Positions 26,642-34,149 of a stretch of 64,000 nt of DNA are shown piece by piece. The stretch comes from an uncultured Clostridia bacterium. Lineage in GTDB: Bacteria > Bacillota > Clostridia > UBA1381. A program made the translations under genes and the position numbers. The stretch's first letter is position 1, and each line of letters starts with the position of its first letter. Below the pieces are notes generated by a model. The model worked only from the letters and a program-made list of their open reading frames with translations. It was not told the DNA's origin and ran no database searches. Location: NCBI GenBank assembly GCA_947591315.1, contig CANQDD010000008.1, positions 1 through 64,000 of the forward strand. Direction: 5' to 3'.

Positions 26642-26665
26642 CACCCTTTCTTAGGAAAGGAGGTG
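26642..26665 (+). promoter_or_regulatory. Leader hairpin sequestering the toxin ribosome site
   Basis: CACC (26642-26645) pairs with GGTG (26662-26665), CTTTC (26646-26650) with GAAAG (26655-26659), loop TTAG. The pairing buries the perfect SD AAAGGAGG, as in Fst-type toxin mRNAs. Confidence 0.6.
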
Positions 26666-26671
26666 ATAAAA

Positions 26672-26770
26672 TTGCTGGAGGTAATCACGGCGATACTTAT
26701 ATCCGTTATTGCAGACATAATATCTCATTATATCTGCAAGTGGCTTGACGGAGACGCCGACAACAAATAA
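26672..26770 (+). CDS. Fst-like small membrane toxin (32 aa)
   Basis: TTG-initiated 32-residue peptide: MLEVITAILISVIADIIS, then HYICKWLDGDADNK. It has one hydrophobic helix (about 3-24) and a charged tail containing WLD, the size and layout of the Fst/par family of type I toxins, which insert in the membrane. The SD AAAGGAGG is perfect and lies inside a leader hairpin. A convergent antisense RNA gene overlaps the 3' end, and a 30-nt repeat of the start region lies inside that RNA. Short clostridial peptides ending CKWLD are, from memory, common and mostly unnamed. Toxicity is inferred. Confidence 0.7.
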   Translation: MLEVITAILISVIADIISHYICKWLDGDADNK

Positions 26771-26802
26771 GCCGCCGGCTTTGTTATAATTTAATATAAC
26801 TC

Positions 26803-26882
26803 AAAAAAATACCCTCGAAGATAGCTCCTTCGGGGGTATTGCCGTTGGTGATAAATTGCTGGAAATTATTACGGCACCATAC
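26803..26882 (-). ncRNA. Antisense antitoxin RNA (RNAII-like)
   Basis: About 80 nt, from the promoter at 26889-26917 to the T-run after the hairpin at 26808-26840 (seen as A's at 26803-26809). Its 5' part is complementary to DRb, hence to the toxin start region, and its 3' part overlaps the toxin mRNA terminator. Ends are predicted, not measured. Confidence 0.65.
26808..26840. terminator. Shared terminator of toxin mRNA and antitoxin RNA
   Basis: 13-bp stem (26808-26820 with 26828-26840, one wobble) and a 7-nt loop. It has a strong T-run on the minus strand and a weaker tail on the plus strand. Confidence 0.75.
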
Positions 26883-26888
26883 ATATTT

Positions 26889-26917
26889 ATATTACCACAC
26901 ATACGAAAAAATGTCAA
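26889..26917 (-). promoter_or_regulatory. Promoter of the antitoxin RNA
   Basis: Minus-strand TTGACA (26912-26917), 17-nt spacer, TAATAT (26889-26894). It is closer to consensus at -35 than the toxin promoter, fitting an antitoxin made in excess. Confidence 0.7.
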
Positions 26918-26924
26918 GTGTTTT

Positions 26925-27881
26925 TTACACATATCCGTAAATACCCCTCACGCTTACCTCGCCGGAGGTAACGCGTATAACGCCGTCCGCCGTCTCGACG
27001 ACAAGCGCGCCGTTTTCGTCAACGTCAACGGCTTTGCCCGCGACGGTTTCCTTTTTGAAGATAACGCTCACGTCTCTGCCCAGCGTCACGCAATTTTCCC
27101 TGTACTCATCAAGCACGGCAGTAAGACCTTCCGCAAGGAATTTTTTGTAGTAATGCTCAAAATTATTCAAAAGCCGCGCGGCAACCTCGTTCCGCTCGTA
27201 TTTTTCGCCGCTTTCGATATACATTGACGTTGCGCGGTGCGCTATTTCGCTGTCAAAGCCTTCGGTGTTCACGTTTATGCCGATGCCGCACACGACATAG
27301 TTTACCAAGTCAATTTCAGCCGACATTTCGGTGAGTATGCCGCACACCTTTTTTGAGCCTCTCACAACATCGTTGGGCCACTTTATTCCCGCGCCCATGC
27401 CGACCGTTTTGCACACGCTAAGTCCGGCGACGAGCGTTATCTGCGGGATTTCCGACGGCGCGGCGTCCGGCTTTAAAAGCACGCTCAGCCACACGCCCGT
27501 GCCGCGCGGACTTACCCAGCCTCTGCCGTGACTGCCCTTGCCGCCGTTTTGAACCTCCGCGATAAACACCGCTCCCTCACTGTCCGCGCTGTGCGCTTTC
27601 GCGCGCTCGTTCGTCGAGTCGGTCTCGTCGTACACGTAAATTTTATTGCCGATAAACTCCGTGTTAAGCCGCTTTTTTATCTCGTCCGCGTCAATCAAAT
27701 CGGGCGACGAAACGAGGCGGTAACCTCGGTTAGTCACGGAGCTTATCTCGTAGCCCGCGTTTTTAAGGCTTTTTATATGCTTCCACACCGCCGCGCGGGA
27801 AATACCGGTAAGCGTGCTGATTTTTTCGCCCGACACGTAGCCGTCGGACGATTTAAGTATATCGAGAATTTTTTGTTTCAA
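26925..27881 (-). CDS. birA: Biotin-protein ligase/biotin operon repressor
   Basis: Bifunctional protein: an N-terminal winged helix (residues 1-60, SGEKISTLTGISRAAVWKHI) and a biotinyl-AMP-forming ligase domain that biotinylates carboxyl-carrier proteins. Ligase motifs: DSTNERAKAH, GGKGSHGRGWVSPRGTGVWL (about 112-131), KWPNDV and CGIGINVN. A C-terminal SH3-like domain closes the 318 residues. It starts at TTG with GGGAGTG 7 nt upstream. No biotin synthesis genes are in the window, so the repressor target is unseen. Its 3' end lies just beyond the antitoxin promoter. Confidence 0.93.
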   Translation of the reverse strand: MKQKILDILKSSDGYVSGEKISTLTGISRAAVWKHIKSLKNAGYEISSVTNRGYRLVSSPDLIDADEIKKRLNTEFIGNKIYVYDETDSTNERAKAHSADSEGAVFIAEVQNGGKGSHGRGWVSPRGTGVWLSVLLKPDAAPSEIPQITLVAGLSVCKTVGMGAGIKWPNDVVRGSKKVCGILTEMSAEIDLVNYVVCGIGINVNTEGFDSEIAHRATSMYIESGEKYERNEVAARLLNNFEHYYKKFLAEGLTAVLDEYRENCVTLGRDVSVIFKKETVAGKAVDVDENGALVVETADGVIRVTSGEVSVRGIYGYV

Positions 27882-27902
27882 CGTAAATCACTCCCGCAAA
27901 TA

Positions 27903-27931
27903 AGTATACAATGTTTGCGCGGAAAAATCAA
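27903..27931 (-). promoter_or_regulatory. birA promoter
   Basis: Minus-strand TTGATT (27926-27931), 17-nt spacer, TATACT (27903-27908). It abuts the stop codon of the upstream DUF4830 gene. Confidence 0.6.
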
Positions 27932-28351
27932 TCATTCTTTTGCGTCGTCGTAAAGAAGCGAGTGCATAAACCCGCGCGCGCTCACGGTCATAATATCGCC
28001 CGCGACGCATTCGCCGTTTATACATATCACGTTCGCGCGCACCTCGCCGGCATCACACGGGTAATTCGTCACGATATACGTATACCGTTTGCCGCGCATA
28101 CCCATGTACGGCGTAAGGTCGAGACCGGCGCGTTTCTGCGTCTCGTTATAGCTCTCGTACACGCGGTCAAACGGCTTCGGTATTATAACGTCCGCCTCGT
28201 CGACCGCGTTTTTGTCCACCCTCCAGCCGTATCCTTCAAGAAATTTCACTCTCTCATTGTTCTCCTCGCCGCCCGCGCAATACACAAACACAAACGTGAC
28301 GGTCATGATAGTTACCACCGCTAAAAAAAACAACATGGCTTTTCTCCCCAT
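27932..28351 (-). CDS. DUF4830-like membrane-anchored protein
   Basis: 139 residues with one N-terminal membrane helix (about 5-25, ending FVYCAGG) and an extracytoplasmic domain (FLEGYGWRV, IPKPFDRVYESYNETQKRAG, YTYIVTNYP, ANVICINGECVAGDI). From memory this matches DUF4830, a clostridial family without an assigned role. The Cys in FVYCAGG could be a lipoprotein site, but the helix is long for a lipobox. It lies upstream of birA on the same strand, though birA has its own promoter-like sequence. Confidence 0.7.
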   Translation of the reverse strand: MGRKAMLFFLAVVTIMTVTFVFVYCAGGEENNERVKFLEGYGWRVDKNAVDEADVIIPKPFDRVYESYNETQKRAGLDLTPYMGMRGKRYTYIVTNYPCDAGEVRANVICINGECVAGDIMTVSARGFMHSLLYDDAKE

Positions 28352-28466
28352 AAAAATTTCACCCCGCTTAATTTTACGCGCGGCAGCAGGAAAATATTAC
28401 CATGTTTATTTTTTCTGCGGCGTGACAGACTAAAAACGCAATAACAATATAAAGGAGCAAGTGAAA

Positions 28467-28679
28467 ATGGACAATACATCTCTTGTAATAACAATCATAG
28501 GCGCAATAAACTGGCTGCTCGTCGGACTGTTCCAGTTTGACCTTGTGGCGTCGATATTCGGCGGCGCGGACGCGCTCGTAAGCAGAATTATCTACGTGAT
28601 TATAGGTCTTGCGGGACTTTGGTGCATATCTATTCTGTTCAAGGATAAGATCCCCCACGGTCAGCGCAGCAGCGTGTGA
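28467..28679 (+). CDS. DUF378 small membrane protein
   Basis: 70 residues with two hydrophobic helices (about 5-30 and 40-60) and the family signature ITIIGAINWLLVGLFQFDLV...GLAGLWCISIL. ATG 28467 was preferred to an in-frame GTG at 28461 because AAAGGAG is 9 nt from the ATG but only 3 from the GTG. DUF378 proteins (YuzA-like) are widespread with unknown function. Confidence 0.85.
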   Translation: MDNTSLVITIIGAINWLLVGLFQFDLVASIFGGADALVSRIIYVIIGLAGLWCISILFKDKIPHGQRSSV

Positions 28680-28680
28680 A

Positions 28681-28705
28681 AAAACGCCGGATTTTCCGGC
28701 GTTTT
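28681..28705. terminator. Bidirectional terminator between DUF378 gene and dusB
   Basis: AAAACGCCGG/CCGGCGTTTT stem with a 5-nt loop between convergent genes; it overlaps the dusB stop codon. Confidence 0.85.
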
Positions 28706-29666
28706 ACATACCAATCATATATTCACTTATACACTTTCGCATCTCGTCGGCATTATCTATTGTAAACACCTTTTCCTTCAGTTTTGCCGAGCCTTTAAGA
28801 CCTTTTATATACCACGCCACATGCTTTCTCGCCTCGCGCACGCCTATATACCCGCCCTTTTCGGCAATGAGCATATCCAAATGCTCCAAGAGCACCGTAA
28901 GCCTTTCCTTCGGCGATGGGAAATACGTTTCCGCGCCTGTTTCAAGGTACTCCGCCGCCTGTTTGAACAAAAACGGATTGCCCTGCGCGCCGCGTCCTAT
29001 CATAACGGCGTCGCAGCCCGTTTCGTCGAACATTCTTTTTACATCGCGCGCCGTTTTCACGTCGCCGTTGCCTATTACGGGTATATTTACCGCTTCCTTT
29101 ACGCGCCGTATAATATCCCAATCGGCGCTGCCGCCGTAAAATTCATCGCGCGTTCTGCCGTGAACTGCTATCGCCGCCGCGCCGCTCTGCTCTATGATTT
29201 TCGCGACCTCAACGGCGTTCACGCTTTCGCCGTCCCAGCCCTTTCGTATCTTTACCGTTACCGGCACGGGTGACGCGTCCGAAACGCGGCGCACTATTTC
29301 CGCTATTTTTTCGGGCGACCTTAAAAGCGCGCTGCCGTCGCCGTTATTCACTATTTTCGGCGTGGGGCAGCCCATATTTATATCTATTATATCAGGCTTA
29401 TACTCAATTACCGCAGGGACAATTTCAGCCATAATATCCGCGTCCGAGCCGAAAATCTGTATCGCGTACGGGTGTTCATCGTCCGCGCCCCTCATAAGGC
29501 GCGGCGTTTTTTTGTCGCCGTAATAAAGCCCCTTCGCGCTCACCATTTCCGAATACGTAAGCCCCGCCCCATAGCGGCGGCAAATACTCCGGAACGCGAG
29601 ATCGGTAACGCCCGCCATGGGCGCGAGGAACAAATTGTTTTCGGTTGTTACGTTTTCTATTTTCAT
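28704..29666 (-). CDS. dusB: tRNA-dihydrouridine synthase (DusB type)
   Basis: FMN/NADPH enzyme that reduces uridines in the tRNA D-loop. 320 residues, TIM-barrel: APMAGVTDLAFRSI (about 15-28), DINMGCPTPKIVNNGDGSAL with the catalytic Cys, VKIRKGWD, VHGRTRDEFY, IGNGDV and MIGRGAQGNP, then a C-terminal helical domain. The start ATG overlaps the upstream transglutaminase stop by 4 nt (ATGA), so the two are translationally coupled. Confidence 0.95.
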   Translation of the reverse strand: MKIENVTTENNLFLAPMAGVTDLAFRSICRRYGAGLTYSEMVSAKGLYYGDKKTPRLMRGADDEHPYAIQIFGSDADIMAEIVPAVIEYKPDIIDINMGCPTPKIVNNGDGSALLRSPEKIAEIVRRVSDASPVPVTVKIRKGWDGESVNAVEVAKIIEQSGAAAIAVHGRTRDEFYGGSADWDIIRRVKEAVNIPVIGNGDVKTARDVKRMFDETGCDAVMIGRGAQGNPFLFKQAAEYLETGAETYFPSPKERLTVLLEHLDMLIAEKGGYIGVREARKHVAWYIKGLKGSAKLKEKVFTIDNADEMRKCISEYMIGM

Positions 29667-30859
29667 CTTTTATAATACTCGATTATTCTGTGGTTTGACG
29701 AGAAGAACTGCAAATTCGCGTCAAAATACAGATGCGACACGCTTCCGTCTATCCACATACCGTTTTCTATTTTGTTGCCGCTGTCCCATGTCGTGTCCAC
29801 AATGACCCACCTGCCGTCAACGTACACCTCGTTCCACGCGTGGTTCTGCTCGTCCGTCGCGATATTTTCGTCCGTCCATTTTGTATCGCCGCTCACGCCG
29901 AGGGCGTAGCCCGTTACGACGTTGCACGGTATACCCTCCGAACGGCAAAGCGCAGCCATAAGCGTCGCGTAGCCGCGGCACACCGCTTTTTTCGTGTGCA
30001 GCACGTCGAGCGCGTAGTAAGGCGGTATGCCTTCCTCGGCAAGACTGTCGGAATCGTAATAAAGATTCTCGCATACCCAGTCGTGCAGCGCCGCGACCTT
30101 TTCGTAATCGGTATCGGCGTGTCTCACGATTTTATCGGCAGTTTCCTTTATCTCCGCGTCGCCCGACTGAACCGACTCGGTGTTTTTAAGCGCGTCCTTA
30201 ACCGACTTGTCCTTTTCGTATAAGCGTTTGTTTTCCGCGTAAACAGCCGGTTCTTCAATATCCCAGCCGCCGTCCGGCAGACGCTCCAGCGTTACGTAAT
30301 TATACACCCAGCTTGTGAACTGACCAAACTCCCTGCTGCCCGTGTACACGCACAAATCGAGTGTGTAGCTGTCGCTTTCGGGAATATCAACGGTCTTGTT
30401 GAACATACCGCTGCCGTCAACGGCGAACGACGTCTGACCGAGCGTCTCGCCGCTGTCGTCCACGAAATTGACAACGAGATGCGCCTTGTCCTTCGACGCG
30501 GTTATGCCGAAAAGCTGAACAGTGCTGTAATCGACTATTACGCTTATGTTTTCCTCCGGGTAGAACGTAAGCATGGGACTGTTTTCTATATACGCGTTTT
30601 CCGCGACGTCAGACGGGTCTATCGGCGGCTCCTCGTTCTTTATCATCGCCTTTATTTCCTCAAACGACGGAATGTAGTCCGTGAGGCTTGCCAGTCCCTC
30701 CGACGCCTGTGAAATGACATTCGCCGCCTGCGGAAATTTTTCATCGAGCGAGGGTATGTATGTGCCTATATTAAGGAAAAAATCCGTTTTCGCGTTTATT
30801 ATGCTTATGCCTATCGTCAGAATAAGAAGCACTATAAATATTCTTTTTACGTGTTTCAT
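29663..30859 (-). CDS. Transglutaminase-like domain membrane protein
   Basis: 398 residues with an N-terminal signal anchor (MKHVKRIFIVLLILTIGISI), an Ig-like middle region and a C-terminal transglutaminase-like fold with the Cys-His-Asp triad: KKAVCRGYATLMAALCRSEG (Cys), QNHAWNEVYVDGRW (His) and IVDTTWDSG (Asp). Start ATG 30859 has AGGTGG 6 nt upstream. An open frame continues upstream to 31003 but runs into the tRNA-Cys gene, so it was not used. The enzyme is extracytoplasmic, probably a protease or crosslinker acting at the wall; the substrate is unknown. Coupled to dusB. Confidence 0.88.
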   Translation of the reverse strand: MKHVKRIFIVLLILTIGISIINAKTDFFLNIGTYIPSLDEKFPQAANVISQASEGLASLTDYIPSFEEIKAMIKNEEPPIDPSDVAENAYIENSPMLTFYPEENISVIVDYSTVQLFGITASKDKAHLVVNFVDDSGETLGQTSFAVDGSGMFNKTVDIPESDSYTLDLCVYTGSREFGQFTSWVYNYVTLERLPDGGWDIEEPAVYAENKRLYEKDKSVKDALKNTESVQSGDAEIKETADKIVRHADTDYEKVAALHDWVCENLYYDSDSLAEEGIPPYYALDVLHTKKAVCRGYATLMAALCRSEGIPCNVVTGYALGVSGDTKWTDENIATDEQNHAWNEVYVDGRWVIVDTTWDSGNKIENGMWIDGSVSHLYFDANLQFFSSNHRIIEYYKR

Positions 30860-30873
30860 AGCGTACCACCTGT

Positions 30874-30918
30874 AAAAAAAGATACCGCAGCCTAAGCAAA
30901 TTCTTAAACCGCAGCATC
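30874..30918 (-). terminator. Terminator of the tRNA cluster
   Basis: 16-bp stem (30881-30896 with 30903-30918, five wobble pairs) and a 7-nt T-run on the minus strand (30874-30880). Confidence 0.7.
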
Positions 30919-30924
30919 TTAAAA

Positions 30925-30999
<75 letters not shown>

Positions 31000-31052
31000 G
31001 CATATAACAAAAGACGCGCTTTGTCTTTCAGGCGTCTTTTGTTCTATTAAAG

Positions 31053-31127
31053 TGGAGCGGAAGACGAGATTCGAACTCGCGACGTTCACCTTGGCAAGGT
31101 GACGCTCTACCACTGAGCCACTCCCGC
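31053..31127 (-). tRNA. tRNA-Gly (GCC)
   Basis: 75 nt with encoded CCA; acceptor GCGGGAG/CTTCCGC, anticodon loop TTGCCAA, T-arm GAGTTCGAATCTC. Confidence 0.95.
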
Positions 31128-31152
31128 GTGTCCGCAGCTTTTGGCTGCGGTT

Positions 31153-31228
31153 TGGTGCTTCCGGGTGGAATCGAACCACCGACACAGGGATTTTCAGTCC
31201 CTTGCTCTACCGACTGAGCTACAGAAGC
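31153..31228 (-). tRNA. tRNA-Phe (GAA)
   Basis: 76 nt with encoded CCA; anticodon loop CTGAAAA, T-arm GGTGGTTCGATTCCACC. Confidence 0.95.
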
Positions 31229-31231
31229 AAA

Positions 31232-31308
31232 TGGCGACCCGGATGAGGCTCGAACTCACGACCTCCAGCGTGACAGGCTGGCGTTCTAACCAACTGAACT
31301 ACCGGGCC
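31232..31308 (-). tRNA. tRNA-Asp (GTC)
   Basis: 77 nt with encoded CCA; acceptor GGCCCGG, anticodon loop CTGTCAC, discriminator G as expected for Asp. Confidence 0.95.
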
Positions 31309-31355
31309 ATTTTCCGTTTCTGACGAAACGGACATACACCCTAAACAGGTATACT

Positions 31356-31431
31356 TGGTGGGAGTTACAGGGCTCGAACCTGTGACATCCTGCTTGTAAG
31401 GCAGACGCTCTCCCAGCTGAGCTAAACTCCC
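31356..31431 (-). tRNA. tRNA-Val (TAC)
   Basis: 76 nt with encoded CCA; acceptor GGGAGTT, anticodon loop CTTACAA. It is the first gene of the cluster. Confidence 0.95.
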
Positions 31432-31471
31432 AAAATCTAATTCATATCGCTCTCTAATCAGCGACTTAATT

Positions 31472-31500
31472 ATTATAGCAGACGGTATCTGGTTTGTCAA
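31472..31500 (-). promoter_or_regulatory. tRNA cluster promoter
   Basis: Minus-strand TTGACA (31495-31500), 17-nt spacer, TATAAT (31472-31477): perfect consensus 40 nt before tRNA-Val. Confidence 0.9.
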
Positions 31501-31576
31501 CACTTTTTTTAATTTTTTTTGAGCCTATTGTCAAACGCTTTCCCATATGATAACATATACGCGGGAGGCGCGTATT

Positions 31577-32566
31577 ATGTCAAAAGCGAATAATCAAAAG
31601 CTGAAAATTTTATATATAATGAAAATGCTTACGGAGGAAACGGACGAAAACCACGCGCTTTCCGCCGCGGAGATAATATCGAGGCTGGGCGCGCTCGGTA
31701 TCGAGGCGGAGCGCAAGAGCGTCTACGACGACATCGAAAATCTCAAGCTGTTCGGACTGGACATAATCTGCCGCCGTTCCGAGCCGCGCGGTTATTTCGT
31801 GGCGTCGCGCGACTTTGAGCTGCCGGAATTAAGGCTTCTCGTTGACGCGGTTCAGTCGTCGAAATTTATCACGGAAAAGAAGTCGCGCTCGCTTATCGGT
31901 AAAATAGAAAAGCTTGCCGGCCGCTACGATGCAAGCGCGCTGCATAATCAGGTCACCGTTTTGGGACGCGTTAAGACAAGCAACGAAAGTATATATTATA
32001 ATGTAGACAAAATTCATTCAGCAGTTGCGGCGAACGTCAGAATACGCTTCAGGTACTGCGAGTGGACGATCGAGCGCGAGCTAAAACCGAAACGCGGCGG
32101 CGCGCTGTACGAGGTCAGCCCGTGGGTCATGACGTGGGACGACGAGAATTACTACCTTATCGCATTCGACCATGAAAGCGGCGAAATACGCCATTACCGC
32201 GTTGACAAGATGATGAATATATCGCTGACGCGTCTGCCTCGCGGCGGTAAGGAGCAATTCGCGGAGTTTGACATAGCCGCGTTCTCGAAAAGGATATTCG
32301 GAATGTTCGCGGGCGAGGAAAAAGAGATTGAAATACTTTTCTCGAACAGTTTGATAGGCGTTGTCTTAGACCGCTTCGGCACGGACGCTCGCATACAGAA
32401 ACACGGCGCGGACGCGTTTACGGCGACGGTAAGGGTGAATGTGAGCGGTCAGTTTTACGGCTGGCTCGCCGCGCTCGGCGGCGGCGCGAAAATACTGTCG
32501 CCGAAGGAGGAAGCCGATAAATTCACGCGTCATATACGGGGCATATCGGAAAGATACCGAGTATAG
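31577..32566 (+). CDS. HTH/WYL-domain transcriptional regulator
   Basis: 329 residues. The N-terminal winged helix (about 5-75; KLKILYIMKMLTEETDENHA, AERKSVYDDIENL) is followed by a WYL domain that typically binds a nucleotide or nucleic-acid ligand: VRIRFRYCEWTIERELKPKR, YEVSPWVMTWDDENYYLIAF and IRHYRVDKM. Start ATG 31577 has GGGAGG 8 nt upstream; an ATG at 31547 lacks one. It is divergent from the tRNA cluster. The target genes are unknown. Confidence 0.88.
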   Translation: MSKANNQKLKILYIMKMLTEETDENHALSAAEIISRLGALGIEAERKSVYDDIENLKLFGLDIICRRSEPRGYFVASRDFELPELRLLVDAVQSSKFITEKKSRSLIGKIEKLAGRYDASALHNQVTVLGRVKTSNESIYYNVDKIHSAVAANVRIRFRYCEWTIERELKPKRGGALYEVSPWVMTWDDENYYLIAFDHESGEIRHYRVDKMMNISLTRLPRGGKEQFAEFDIAAFSKRIFGMFAGEEKEIEILFSNSLIGVVLDRFGTDARIQKHGADAFTATVRVNVSGQFYGWLAALGGGAKILSPKEEADKFTRHIRGISERYRV

Positions 32567-32660
32567 GCCTTTTTTGAAAAAATCAAGACCAATTTTGTAT
32601 AAAATTTATGTAAACCCGCCCTCGAAATTCGTCAAAAAGGTAAGATTTGCGTTTTTGTTG

Positions 32661-32688
32661 TTGACAAATTAACCCTGCCGCGTATAAT
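32661..32688 (+). promoter_or_regulatory. Promoter of the HPr-like gene
   Basis: TTGACA (32661-32666), 16-nt spacer, TATAAT (32683-32688), 60 nt before the start. Confidence 0.75.
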
Positions 32689-32748
32689 AAGCATAAATCG
32701 CGGATATAATTCTTAACGATAATTTCCGACAGATTGGAGGAGAACATA

Positions 32749-33006
32749 ATGAAAGAATTTTCTTACACGTTAAAAGACGGGCAGGGTCTCCACGCCGGCG
32801 GCGCGGGCAGGCTCGTTTCCGAGGCGCGAAACTTTAATTCAAATATAAGTATTGTGTATAACGACAGAATTGAAAATCTGAAAAGACTTTTCGCGGTGAC
32901 GTGTCTCGGCGCGAAGAAGGGCGATTTCGTGACCGTCCGCGCTCAGGGCGCAGATGAGACCGAAGCCGCAAACGCACTCGAAAATTATTTCAGAGCGAAT
33001 TTGTAA
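32749..33006 (+). CDS. Degenerate HPr-like protein
   Basis: 85 residues with the HPr fold length and pattern. ATG 32749 has GGAGGAG just upstream. His15, the PTS phosphorylation site, is kept in GLHAGGA, but the normally invariant Arg17-Pro18 are Gly-Gly, and position 46, the regulatory serine of HPr/Crh, is Arg (ENLKRLFAVTCLGAKKGD). Phosphotransfer by enzyme I and serine phosphorylation by HPr kinase are therefore doubtful. It has its own consensus promoter and no PTS genes nearby. It may be a regulatory HPr homologue in the sense of Crh; the function is unknown. Confidence 0.8.
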   Translation: MKEFSYTLKDGQGLHAGGAGRLVSEARNFNSNISIVYNDRIENLKRLFAVTCLGAKKGDFVTVRAQGADETEAANALENYFRANL

Positions 33007-33026
33007 AAACATAAATTTAATGTGAG

Positions 33027-33166
33027 GCTCCCCTAATAGGGGAGCTGTCACACGCAGTGTGACTGAGGGGTTTATTCATGGTATAAATTCCAAACCCCTC
33101 CGTCGGCTTTGCCGACACCTCCCCTAGCAGGGGAGGCATACGGGCGACCGCAAGGGTCGCCCCTAC
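33027..33166. repeat. Dispersed palindromic intergenic repeat, copy C
   Basis: Stems GGCTCCCCT/AGGGGAGC, CACACGCAGTGTG, GTCGGCTTTGCCGAC and GGGCGACC/GGTCGCCC fill the gap after the HPr-like gene. Same family as the other gap repeats. Confidence 0.6.
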
Positions 33167-33187
33167 AAACGCCGGCATCGGCGTTTT

Positions 33188-33958
33188 TCACTTCCCCGCC
33201 ACGACGACCTTCACGTCGTTTTCGGCGAGAGTTTTTTCCCATTCATCGGTAAGGCGCTCATCGGTGATAAACGTGTCGATCTTATCAAGCCCCGATATAC
33301 GCGGCACGCCGAGTTTACCGATTTTATTTTTATCACACAGAAACACAGCCGACTCGCTGCACGCGAGCATGGCTTTTTTTATTTCCGCCTCGCCCTCGCT
33401 CGAATCGACAAGTCCGCGCGCGGCGGTAACGCCCTTGCAGGAGAAGAAAAATTTATTCGCGTAATAATTATCCTTGATCGTCCGTTCCGCGACGCGTCCC
33501 ACGAACGACATGTTGCGCGGCGTAAGCTCGCCGCCGGTGCAAACGACATGAATGTGGTCGCAGTTCGCAAGCTCCGTCACGATTTTTTCCGCGTTCGTTA
33601 TGACCGTCAGCCCCTTTTTACCCTTTATGTACCGCGCGAGATGCCACGCGGACGTGCTCGCGTCAAGAAAAATCGTTTCGCCGTCGCGTATGAGCGACGC
33701 GGCGTATTCGCCTATCCGCTGCTTGCCCTCGTAATTTATCACGTCGCGCTCCGTTATCGCAAGCTCCGGCTCAATATTTTCCGCCACTGTCGCGCCGCCG
33801 TACGTGCGCACAAGCACGCCTTGTCTTTCGAGCTTTTCTAAATCGCCGCGAATAGTTTCGGACGTAACCTCAAACTGCTTCGCAAGCTCCGTCACGAGAA
33901 CGCTTTTTTCCTTATTTATTATCTGCTCTATTTTATTTCTCCGCTCAACCGCAAGCAT
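33188..33958 (-). CDS. DeoR-family transcriptional regulator
   Basis: 256 residues starting at ATG 33958 (AAAGGAG 7 nt upstream). The N-terminal HTH has RRNKIEQIINKEKSVLVTEL and VTSETIRGDLEKLERQGVL. The C-terminal sugar-phosphate sensor domain (DeoRC) has TYGGA, GETIFLDASTSAWHLARYI, TVITNAEKIVTELA, CTGGELTPRNMSFVG and SSEGEAEIKKAML. Such proteins repress sugar or nucleoside catabolic operons in response to a phosphorylated sugar. It is divergent from ctsR and no metabolic operon is attached, so the regulon is unknown. Confidence 0.92.
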   Translation of the reverse strand: MLAVERRNKIEQIINKEKSVLVTELAKQFEVTSETIRGDLEKLERQGVLVRTYGGATVAENIEPELAITERDVINYEGKQRIGEYAASLIRDGETIFLDASTSAWHLARYIKGKKGLTVITNAEKIVTELANCDHIHVVCTGGELTPRNMSFVGRVAERTIKDNYYANKFFFSCKGVTAARGLVDSSEGEAEIKKAMLACSESAVFLCDKNKIGKLGVPRISGLDKIDTFITDERLTDEWEKTLAENDVKVVVAGK

Positions 33959-33988
33959 AAATTTACTCCTTTGCACTATAATGTATAT

Positions 33989-34017
33989 ATTGTATCATGC
34001 GCGGACGGTTTTTTCAA
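33989..34017 (-). promoter_or_regulatory. Promoter of the DeoR-family gene
   Basis: Minus-strand TTGAAA (34012-34017), 17-nt spacer, TACAAT (33989-33994). Confidence 0.6.
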
Positions 34018-34072
34018 TATAAATACGCGCGTAAAATTCCGTAATGTTCATAAATTGTTAAAATTTTATTCA

Positions 34073-34100
34073 TTGACAAAAGAAAAAAAGCGAGTATAAT
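34073..34100 (+). promoter_or_regulatory. Promoter of the ctsR-clpC operon
   Basis: TTGACA (34073-34078), 16-nt spacer, TATAAT (34095-34100), directly upstream of the CtsR operator. Confidence 0.8.
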
Positions 34101-34111
34101 ATTAAATGAAA

Positions 34112-34134
34112 GGTCAAAGAAAGTCAAAGTCAAA
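34112..34134 (+). promoter_or_regulatory. CtsR operator
   Basis: GGTCAAA-GAA-AGTCAAA (34112-34128) is an exact match to the CtsR heptad-repeat consensus, with a further GTCAAA half-site at 34129-34134. It lies between the -10 and the ctsR start, so CtsR would repress its own operon. Confidence 0.92.
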
Positions 34135-34149
34135 AAGGAGATGAGTACA

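Larger units (their letters stand above)
26662..26875 (+). repeat. Direct repeats DRa (26662-26691) and DRb (26847-26875)
   Basis: DRa covers the toxin SD, start codon and first codons; DRb lies in the antisense RNA region. They match at about 25 of 30 positions with one single-base gap (common parts GGTGATAAA, TTGCTGGA, ACGGC). The RNA copied from DRb on the minus strand would base-pair with the toxin start region. This is the DRa/DRb arrangement of the pAD1 par locus. Confidence 0.7.
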
